Assembly (NCBI RefSeq): GCF_030273125.1
Contig: NC_081532.1
Location: 7,823,205 to 7,887,204 of the forward strand
Length of the DNA: 64,000 nt
Direction: 5' to 3'
From: Centropristis striata
Taxonomy: Eukaryota > Chordata > Actinopteri > Perciformes > Serranidae
Positions 47,209 through 58,100 of the stretch are shown here, piece by piece; position 1 is the stretch's first letter; the number at the start of each line of letters is the position of its first letter. The position numbers were made by a program, and so were the translations under genes. The notes below the pieces were generated by a model. It was not told the origin of the DNA. It saw only the letters and a program-made list of their open reading frames with translations, and did no database searches.

Positions 47209-48060
47209 TGCTCTAGCGGCTCCTGGCGTTGCCGTGATCCGGGCTGAACTGTCAGCATCGGCCCCGGATAGAGAGTCCTTGTGGGTGGGTCAGTCCAGGG
47301 GCAGGCACGGTGGAAAAAAAGTCAAAACTGTCTTTTTGCTCGCAAATACGAAGAGTGTCACTAAACTATACTGCGAGTCCGGAGTCGGGTTAAACAGCGA
47401 AAAATAAGCTACAACATAAAAACAAGCACATGTAGCTGTAAAGTTAACTCGCTAGCTTGACGGCTAGTGAGGCTAGCCCGCTGCTGCTGTAAACAGCGGC
47501 TAACTGAGAAGCTAACGGCTAACAACAATGTTGCTAAGTGTTATAGTTGCGACTTGGCGGTCGCTAGAAAGCTTATAATAATAGGCACATTAAGTTCAGT
47601 GTTAAGTCACGACATGGGAGCTCAGCTTGTTGCCAGCTAACTACAGCTACAAGTTATGTTTGGTTGTTTGCTGCCTGAACACCTGTAACGTTAGCAGGCT
47701 AGCCGACGAGCTAACTGGTGCTACAGGCTGCTGCTGCTGGCCTTGATGCGCTCCGAGTTTTATGTTGTGGCACACGACCCGTTCAGCTCCGAACAAGGCA
47801 CACTTTCTCCTGCGCTGTTTGCTTCACATTTAGGCATCTTATCCCCCGGAGTGATCGGACGCTAAATCCAACGTAAATCCCCCGAGAAACAGCGGCGAGT
47901 CCGAGGCATATCCGTGGAGCCGGAGCAGCTGAAGAGCAGTCGAGGTGTTTTTGGTTTGAGAAGTCCAAGATGTTCGTACCAACTCCGCTGCCTGTCTGCT
48001 GCTGCTGCTGCTCGCTGCGCCGCGCGTCCGCTGTCAGCCACGCACGCTGCGTAATTTCAC
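47209..48060 (-). promoter_or_regulatory. sos2: sos2 5'UTR and GC-rich promoter region
   Basis: CpG-containing sequence with CTG runs (about 47998-48013) and many GCTAGC/GCTAAC-like motifs at 47440-47720. No TATA box is clear. The start of transcription cannot be placed from sequence. Confidence 0.55.
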
Positions 48061-48180
48061 ATTTTATTGGACAGAAAAAAAACAAGGCTGGACTTCTGTC
48101 TCATTACATATTGTGAGTCCCATACTGAAGATAGAAGAATCATAGTTTTGAAAACGCAAATAGATCATATTATAAACATA

Positions 48181-48578
48181 TATCGTCACACTGTTAAAAT
48201 AATCGGCATTTTTTGTCAAAATAGTTTTTTTTTGCCTGAATCATCTCCTCATGACGCCGGCCACCTATGGTAAAATCACCCACATCCTCAGTTGATCAGA
48301 TGATTTTACCCCTTTAAGATCATCACTTCTTTGACAATTTGCCACATTCATAGGCATCAGATAAGAACCCAGCAAAGAAGAGCTAGAGGGAGATTGTTTA
48401 GTTATCAGTTTAGTTTATCAGTGTTTTATTGTTGACACTATTATTGGTAACACTTTACTCTAAGGTGTCTACATAAGAGTGACATGAGCGTGTCATAAAC
48501 ATGACATGGGATGTGTTATGAACATTAATGACACTTGAAAAAATTAGTTTGGCGATTATTTTAACAGGGTGACGATAT
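48181..48578. mobile_element. TIR element, copy B, upstream of sos2
   Basis: Ends TATCGTCACACTGTTAAAAT and TTTTAACAGGGTGACGATA. The inside matches copy A (CTCATGACGCCGGCCACC, then a GGTAACACTTTA block at 48447). It lies in the same orientation as copy A. Confidence 0.75.
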
Positions 48579-48589
48579 GTAATATATAT

Positions 48590-49330
48590 AACATTTTTTT
48601 ATCATTCAAAGTTTTTATTATATTTTCATTATTACAACATACAAACGAACATTAAACAAAACAGACAGGATGGAGGTCATAAAAAAAACAATACAATAAT
48701 AATAATAATAATAGTAAATAAATAAATAAAATACAAAATCTGAAAATAAATTAACTAAAAATTAGACAGGCAAGTCAGTAGGCAAGGCAGGCAAATTAAC
48801 ACATCTGTCTACCAAAACTATCCCATTTTTCTTTTATCATATCATTTTCACAATGTAATCTCCCCAACATCTTCTCACACGCCATGGTCCCCATCATCTG
48901 TATTTTCCACATACTCAGTGTGGGAGCTTGGGGTTCCCTCCAACACCTCAGAATAGTCCGTGCACATGTTATTAGGCCAGTTTATAATATTCTAAAATTG
49001 CATTTGTTCAACAGGGGTACCATAGTTCTGTCTCCAGGGAGACATAGTCTTGGTGACCTGGGAAGTTCACAACTTAATGATTTGCTCATATAATCTATAA
49101 CTTTTTCCCACAAGGGGAGGATCTTAGAACATTCCCATAATGCATGGATTAATGTGCCACTTTCTGCCCCACACTTCCAACATAGATCATTATTAATTAA
49201 ACCCATTCGTCTTGATGGGGTAAAATATGAATTATTTTATACTGAATAAATTTGCCTCTGGCTTCTCTTATGTATTTTTCAGTGTTGGAAAGAATCCCCT
49301 CCCATGTTTTTTTTAATATATATAATAATT
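48590..49330 (-). mobile_element. LINE-1 3' fragment (end of ORF2)
   Basis: On the minus strand 48982-49206 reads G-L-I-N-N-D-L-C-W-K-C-G-A-E-S-G-T and H-A-L-W-E-C, a CxxC..H..C zinc-knuckle-like motif that closes L1 ORF2 in fish. The frame is short and the element is truncated at the 5' end. Confidence 0.75.
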
Positions 49331-50289
49331 GTGTATAAACTATAAAATATATTATATGTTTAAAGTTTAAAAACAATTATTATTATTATTTATTTATTTA
49401 TTTTTTACTCCTGTGCCTAACTTGGGACATTTGTTTTTTTTCATTTCATTTTTTTTAATCAGCTGTCAGATATCCCGCCCAGATTGACCCTGAAAACTAG
49501 GACAGTTTCTTCTGAATGTTAATACATAAATTACATACATTTTTTCTATTTTATTAATTTTTTATTTTATCAAATAAAATGTTTTTGTATTATTCCCCTC
49601 CCCCTCTATCTTCCTATATATATATTTTGATGATGCTACATTATCTGAATTTGTTGCATCTAGCCCTTTCTTGGTACATTTATTTTAATGTATGCATCTC
49701 TTCATCTTATCTTCTTTTCTTTCCATTAATCTACTTATTTTGTTCGGGTTGGGGGCTGGCATATTTTCTTTTGTTTTTATGTTGTGGGCTTTTTTTTGCT
49801 ACAAAATAAAAAAAACAAGAAAAGGTTAAAAAATATATCTTATATTTGATCATTTTGGCTGTGTTACTGGATATTGACTATTTTTATTATTATTATTTTA
49901 TAATTGTAACACATCTTCTATACTTCGCTAATAAACTCTACAGACAAAATAAACAAAAAAAGACAAATGTCTGCATTGAAACCCATTAAAGCCACAAATT
50001 TTAAACAAAAATAAAATTGTGCATTCTATTATGTCAGGCTTTTAATTTCGATTAATTTTTGTTTTTTTATATCCATTTACGTTTACCCTGTTAAGCTTTG
50101 CAGCCCATTGTCTCAAGCACTTATGTATATGTCTGTGAAAGTGTATTGAAAATAACAAAAACTGGTATGTTTTCCCACTTACTTTGCCTTTAAAGCTCAT
50201 GATTTTCATATGAAATCAATCTTTACTTTTCACTTTCCTGTTGTAACTGTATACCAGAACACAGTTGAAACAAATGCATTTCTTTGACA
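49331..50289. other. AT-rich spacer between sos2 and l2hgdh
   Basis: No frame of interest. 49560-49812 ends in an A-rich stretch and may be another retroelement tail. Confidence 0.4.
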
Positions 50290-51936
50290 AGTAGATGCAA
50301 ATAAATCCGCTTTATTTCCATCTCATTATACAAGGCATACACAGTAAAAACAAGCTCTAGCAACAGCATCAAAAGTATGCATCAGGCTTCATACAGTATG
50401 TTTGTTGCTGTGATTCTGCCTCCTTGTGGACAAACTGAATAAGTGCCTCATTCAGCATTAACAAAAGGAACTGCTGCTAAAGTAAAAAAGTACCAAAAAA
50501 AAAGCAAAAATGTAGCACAATAAAGTTTTCTCTCCAAGCACACTCATTTGAATAAGCTGAAGTTTTGCCAAAAAAAATCTGCTTTGCTTCTATTTCTTCA
50601 GAATATAAAGGCTTTATTTATAAGCCACATGGCACAAACCTCAACTTTGGTACATTTGAAAATACAAAAATACAAAATTTTTCAACATTCATTCATTGGT
50701 TGATATATTTAGCAAGCTGTGAAGCTTCTGAAGCTATAACAAAGAGCAAATCAAAGTAGAATTATATGAAAATATCACCCACAAACACACATAAACAACA
50801 GCAAAGTGTTCTCAGTTTACATCAATGTAAATATGACATATGACGAGAAAATTTTGTGTAGATATGATTTTAAAGTTTCTTTAATTTTAATATTATTTTG
50901 GCAGAATAAATGCCTCCCAAAAACAACCCGTTTACTTTATTAATTGTGCGCTCTGCAGTTACAACTGTGCGTTTCATTTAGTTTCAGCATTTTTTTTTTA
51001 ATAAACGACATCCAACCTTCTCATACTATGTTCACATCCAAAACAGATTGTTAAAACTGATGTTATTGATGCTGAACCGTTTTTAAAATACCTTAATACT
51101 TACTACTTTAATATACATTAATATGTAACTTTTCTGCATTAAAATGTCTAAAAACAACTAAATCAGTTTTCCATATTTTGTTGAGTTGTGCATTTTAATC
51201 AACATCAAAATCAACATTTTTGCAGTTTTCAGATCTTGGACATTAACAATTTTATATTATAACCGAATGAAGGATTTTAGTTGTCTGGATCTTAAGATGT
51301 CAGAAAAACAAGCTGATTAGACGTTAGCAGCAGCTTGACTTTCAGCCCCTCTGGGACGTCCTGTGTCCACCAAATAGCATTGGAAAAACACTGATTTTTA
51401 ACATGAAACCATGTTATTCAGTGTTTTAACTGGTTTTAATCACCAGGTCCATTAATAATGAAAAGGACACCTCTGTGGATAATTCGGCAAAAACCTGAAG
51501 AATGATAACTGAAGACGGACTGCAATCATGGCACTAGTGGTGAAGACTACAACTCCCATGATCCCATGCAACTTCACCAAACTCAATCATTTGTTATTGA
51601 TTTGATTGAGAGTCCGCTGGCACCAGAAAATTACATATTGTGCGTTTAACATTTTCACTTTCTTTTTTATACAGAAGTGCATAGAAAAATGATTATTTAC
51701 TTGAAATGTGGTGGAGTAAACATATTATGCAACTTAAAACAGCACGACTAAGGTAAAAACAGTCGTGAAAATGTGATCAAGTCAACGATATTTCTACTTC
51801 CTCCCCCTAAATTAAGGCTTGACCTGTAATAAAAATGTCTCCACGATGACAGTGATGCTGAGGTAGTGACAGCTTAAGTTTGACTTTAAGCTGTATTATG
51901 TTGACTCTCTTTTTTTTCCTCCTGCGATGTGTTTCT
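50290..51936 (-). other. l2hgdh: Probable 3'UTR of l2hgdh
   Basis: Follows the stop codon. AATAAA on the minus strand (plus TTTATT at 50311-50316) is a fitting poly(A) signal. No repeat ends are seen inside. Its extent is inferred. Confidence 0.5.
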
Positions 51937-52132
51937 CTACAGTGCGAAGCGACTCTCCACTTCGTCTGCAACCATTTCAGCGATGGCGAGGGAGGAGGTG
52001 GCTGCAGGCGAGGGAGCGTTACGTACATGGAGCACCCGGCTGCCCACGTCCCCGACCCCGCCATCGAACACAAAGTCATCCACAAGGTTTCCGTCTCGGT
52101 CGAGAGCCTGAGCTCGAACTCCTGCAGGACCC
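51937..52132 (-). CDS. l2hgdh: l2hgdh coding exon 10 and stop
   Basis: Reads G-P-A-G-V-R-A-Q-A-L-D-R-D-G-N-L and H-V-R-N-A-P-S-P-A-A-T-S-S-L. Acceptor CCTCTGCAG. Confidence 0.96.
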
Positions 52133-55100
52133 CTGCAGAGGAAACAGAGATCACAGACTCATTTTAGCTCCAGAGTTAAATACACCTTACACAAACATCT
52201 GATTAGGGTTGTCACAATACTAAAATTTTCAACTGGATACCGATACTCAGGAAAATATTCAATACTTGATACCATTTTCGATACCACAAGGATAAAAACA
52301 AAGACCCCAAAATTTAACTGAAATATTTATATTAACAAGAAAAATGCAACATGTAAAAATGAACAGAACCACAGGTTTAATATTTATAATAAAAGAGGTA
52401 ACGAAAATAAGAAACTCGATACTTTTGAAAATGAGTATTGTATCCGGATACAACGTTTTAGTATCGATACTTTTTTGAGTATCGATACTTTTGACAACCC
52501 TACATCTGATACATAAACTGTAGTGTGCATGCATTTTTTAGATCTCGCATTGCTGCTTTACCTGAGCACATCACTCAGCGAGAGTTGAGGGATGTACTTC
52601 TGCAGGATTTTAACCTGTGCGTTAATGAAAATCCCTCTATACATTTCTCCAATCCCATAAGTTATGTTCTTCAGTACCAGCTTCTGAAGGCCCCTGAAGG
52701 TAAGAAAGACAAGCATTTAATACTCTGCACACAAAATACACTGTAACTAGATGATTTTTTTTAGAATCTGCAGTCATGGAAAAAAATATTAGACCATTTT
52801 CCATGGTTTTCTTGATAATAACCAAATCCTTATAAAAAAAACATGGAAAATGTCTAGCCCTTAAGTTAAACTATTATGAGCTTTTTTGTTGTTGTCGTCA
52901 TTATACCGTCATTGTACCTTTAGTTGTACCAGGCATTCAAATAAACAAGAAATTGAAGAAAACAATAGTCTAATATTTTTTTTCCATGACTGTATGTTTC
53001 AAATCTTCTTAAAAAGCATTTCCAGGACACAGCACAAATACAAAATAAGACCAGATCAAATATCCCGTTATACCTGAATGAGACAGCATCTGCAAAGTCT
53101 CGAACATTGAAGTCGTACAGTTTGTATCCCTCCCGTTTGAAGGCGAGGACGGCGTTGGGGCCGAGCCAAACACTTCCATCCATCCTCGGGGTGAAGTGAA
53201 CTCCAAGGAAGGGGAAACGAGGGTCAGGGACCTGTACAGATGTTTTATAGAAACAAATTAAATCAGCAACAATAAAGTATGTGAGAATCATTTAAATTAA
53301 TCAAATAACAATATGTAGAACATAGAAGAGTTCAGATGGGCATACTGATTTCAATACTCTTATTGATACTTTGTTCCATAATTTGGTGCACAAATAAAGA
53401 TGTTAAAAGACGTAAATAGTAAAGTTTTGCCTGGAAACTCACTCAAAAACAACGTAGATTGATAAATAGAACTACAGGTACGAGGACAAATATGTAATTT
53501 TGATTTTGAGTAAACTATCCTTTAAAAAGTCAAAGTAAAAACTTGAAACTGCTAATATATACCGGTCTTTTTTTGAGAGACCCTACTCTGATAAGAACAG
53601 TATATTGTAACATTTTATAAATCCTTAAGTGAAACCTGATACAAGTTCCAGCATTTAGCTTTAATTATCTTGATCTTGAACTCTTTAGAGTTTAATCTGC
53701 AGCCTCAATGACTAAGTAGAGCTGAATATGTTCGAGACCGTAGATAAAGACTTTTTCTGATAGTTTTCTGCACTCGGGTGGTGCTTTCATATCTTTAACA
53801 CACCGTAATGGATCGTAACTAAAGGCAATGCAAGCTTGTTTAAATGTTAAAGAATGGTTCTACTTCCAGAAAAAGCTGGACTTAAAAACAGCTATACCTG
53901 ACAAACATAATTAAATTCCTGTAACATTTAAACAATTCAAATAATCATCTCTTTCTACCACTTGGGGCCGCCACAATTTAAAGATTGAGATTTTACACTG
54001 CCCTGGAAAGTGACGAGAAACATCTCTAGAGTCCATGAAACCACCTGCACATTACTTCTTTATAACGTGAAGACAGAAAAATGAAGCAACGTCGAGCCTC
54101 TACATCAGCTGCCCTCTAAAGTTCTGGCTTGAAACTCCATGTCAGATTTTTTTTAAATTATATTTGGCCAAGAAAAACCGGAGATAATGTCAAATATTTT
54201 TAGTATAAAAATATTGAACTAGAGATTATCTTCATTTTACCTGTTAGATGTAATATTCGCAACCTGTGTTCATATTTGCAACATTTAAAATTCTGTGTAT
54301 TGAAATATAATTTTCAAGATAAGATTTTATGTTTTCCTTTGTTTCTTTTGGGTTCAACATTTTTATCAAGGAAGTCAAAGTTAAAAATTAATTATCAGGA
54401 CATATAGGTGAGGTAACGCTGAAAAAAGATTTTTTAACAGATTTTTTAAAGGACATAATAGCCCAAGATTTCAGAGGGTTAAAGAGTTGGGCTTCAGGTT
54501 CTTCAGCAGACTTACAGGGTAGATATTTCCCTTGACCAGGTAGTGTTTCTCCGGCTTCAGGACCAAATAGTCTCCTCTGAAGGGGACGATCCGAGGCTCC
54601 CGGCTGCATCCAGATATCTGTGACAGGCGGTCTGAGTACAGGCCTCCACAGGTCAGGACGTAACGACACCGCACCTCGTTACCCTGTTAAGACAACACAT
54701 GCTTATTTCAGCAGATCTCTCACAAACCTCCCAAAATGCTCTCATAGTGGTTATATGGTATATTAGAACTCTGGAAACACAGATCTACTGGCTTAAAGAT
54801 CAAACCTTTAATGTTTTATAAATTTGGGCAATTTGTTTTTTTTTTCATTGGATTGAGGGTGCTAAAACTTTGAAGAGAGGTCTCGTCTGTGGAAGAATCT
54901 GGACAACCGTCCTTAGTAAGACTCATACATGAGACTTGTTTAAGGGTGTATTGTAACATTTCACTGCTTATATGTCTGATCATGTATTAATTAATTTGGT
55001 AAAATGTAAAGTTTTTATCGTCATTATTATATATGTATTATTAGATTTTATTTATTATGGCTTATTTATTTATTCTGATTATATTTTCTTTATTCTGGTT

Positions 55101-58100
55101 TATTTATTATTATATTAAAATGTATTCTGGTTATATTATAATTATTATGGCCTTTTTACTCATATTATTATCATACCTGTTGCTGCTTTAATTATAATTT
55201 ATACATCATATTTTATATTAGATTTTGTATCGATTATTTTCTGGTTTATCCTTTAAATTTTATTTTTTCCAATAAACGTGGGGCCCACTGCTGGCTTGTA
55301 TCAGCAATAATGACACTGTTATTCATGATGATGAGGACACTTCCTTAAGGTTGAAAAGAGATTTTTTTTTAATTTTATTTCTTATTCTTTCTATGCTATT
55401 CTAATATTTTACTCTAGTTTGTTTTATTGTATTGTTATTTACTTATGTTGTTATGCAATAATTTTTTGTTTACTGTGACTGCACTGATTCATGTTGGGGT
55501 TAGTTTTGTTGAAGCTCTGATGTAGGGTGAATGTGATGTACCTTTCTGTACTGTCTGCAGAAAATGAATAAAGAAATCTAGAAAAATAAATGAATAAATA
55601 TATATATATATATACACACATTTTTTAAAATCATTTACCCAATACATTTATTTATTTTTATCATTATGATGGGGATGCTTGTTTGGCAGCTTTGTAAAGA
55701 AAAAGTTGCTCTTATGTTTTCTTTCATAATGTTTGGCTTAAACCAATAAAGACACAAGATACAACACCTTGCAACAATGGAAACAAGAGAAGACAATCGA
55801 AACATTGTGATGCTTTTATCTGCATGCTTGTTACCTTTTTGTCTCTGACTGCGATCGGATATTTCATTCCTGAAAATAAATAAAAAACAGACACATATTG
55901 AGGTGGACTTTACAGATCTTGTTTAAAAATGATCGCACTGATAGATTCATGTTTCTGACCTTCAGTGCTCCCAGCTGGGCTCTCTTTAACCATAGAAATG
56001 TCACTGATCTCAGATTCAGTGACCACCGTGCCGCCTGCCTCCTCAAAGTCTTGTCCGTACCTGAGAGCCACCTTCCTCCAGTCCACGATGCCGGTGTAGG
56101 GCGAATCTAACGCCATTATACCCTGTGAGGAACAACGTTAGAATAGTTTTTGATTTTTCATCCGTTTTAGTTTTAATTTCGTTGTGAATTTTTGTTTTCA
56201 AATTCAGTTCGTTTTTAGAGTGAGTTTGCTAGTTTTAGTTTATTTTTTATTTTTTGAAAATGCTTAGTTTTAGTTTACTTTTTATTAGTTTTAGTGTTAG
56301 TTTTAGTTTTTTTGTAATGGGCTATGTGTTGGGTGCGAGATTCAAAGAGGTCCTAATAAATTTTGCCTTTATTTCCTTTGGTTTATCCATCTCAGCCCCA
56401 ATAAGGTTATTAACTCTTACAGTTCTGGGTGTTTTGAATTTTGGTTCGAGTGTAGACATCCCAGTCTCAGTTAACATATTTACCATGTGTTCCTGCAGGT
56501 TCAAATAGAAACACTGGATTATGTATGAAAAAAGTCGACAAAGACGAAAAATAAGGACATTTTCACTATATTTATAGTTAGTTTTGTAATCACAAAATAC
56601 GGTTTCAGTTAATTATCTTTTTTTTTTTTTAACTCTTGTTTTTATTTTTATTTCAGTTAGCTAAAATGTTTTTTCAATTCTAGTTTTCCTTATTTCGTTA
56701 GTTTTCGTTAACTATGAGGAAACACACTATAGACCCTCACTGCCATCTTTTCTATTACAGGAGCAACAACAGCACCTCTAAGACTCTTACCCTGCAGTAC
56801 GGCTCTCGCTCTCGGATTCCCTTGGCGTCCACGATACTGAGGTCACGCACATTGTTCTTCTTGCCGCGCTCGTATAGAGCCTGCAGTCTGGGTATCTCCT
56901 CCTGCTCCAAAGCCACGATGAGCTGCAGAAATACATGATCAATACTAAAACAGACCAGACACCACAACGATCCATACAGTAGAGTTTGTAGCGCATTCAT
57001 TTTTAGAGTTATGTTGTACTTTTCCATCTGGTTAAAGGCAGACCTTTCCACATCTGTTGTAAGGGAGTCCTTTCTTGTCGCAGTACTCGTAGGCTAAAGT
57101 GGCTCCTCGCACACACAGACGGGCCTTCAGCGAGCCCGGCGTGTAGTAGATCCCGCTGTGAATGACTCCACTGTTGTGCCCACTCTGGTGCATAGCTGGT
57201 GAGTTAGAAAGTGAAATAAAAGAACAAGATGAAGGAGAAGAAACACAGAAAAAGCAGGGTTTATTAAGATTAATAGAGACATATCACCAGACTTTTTTCA
57301 GTAAATATTATATACCTGCATTATTCATTTGTTCAAGGAGAAAAAATATGACTCTGAATAACGTATTGTGGTGCTACAATTTTCTTATTCTATAACTATT
57401 CTTCTGAGGCCAAAAATGTCTCATAGGACTGTAACTAACAACTATTTTCATTATCAAATAATCTGCAGATTTAAGTCTGAAAATAGTGAAAATGCCATTT
57501 TTTGTGTTTACATTAAAGATTCATTGATTATCAAAATACTTCATTTTTTGTCAGTCAACTAATTGTTGCAGCTCTACTGCCAATCACATTACTGACAGCC
57601 ATTAAGCAAATGTTCTATTACTTTAAAAGCCACTAATGTCTATGAGCAGTATACTCATGTATATTACACTTTCACCTGCTATACTTTTTCTGTGCAATAA
57701 ACATCATATTTTTACAGTATATGTAATTAAACTTTTGTTTATTTAGTTGTGATTTAAGGCATTTAAGATTCTAACTTCTTTTGTTGTGGTTTATTTATGT
57801 TTCATCCACCTACTGCGAGCCTATGCAACAAAATTTCTTTCAAATGTGCATTGTTGGTGTCTAGCTCGAATGACAATTAAGTCTTTCTAAGTCTACACAG
57901 GGTTCCCAAGTTAGACTGGCAGAACATTTAGGTTAACTTAAATATTTTATTTCTAAGGCGCCTGCAAAAAAATTTCAGCATTGCAATAAAGTGACACGGC
58001 TAGCTTTCAGGTCTAAGGGTGTCTGCAGGTGTTCAGCAGTGAACAGTGCAGCACAATGGCAGGGTAACAATTCCTGAACCCAATACCCATGAATTAAAGA

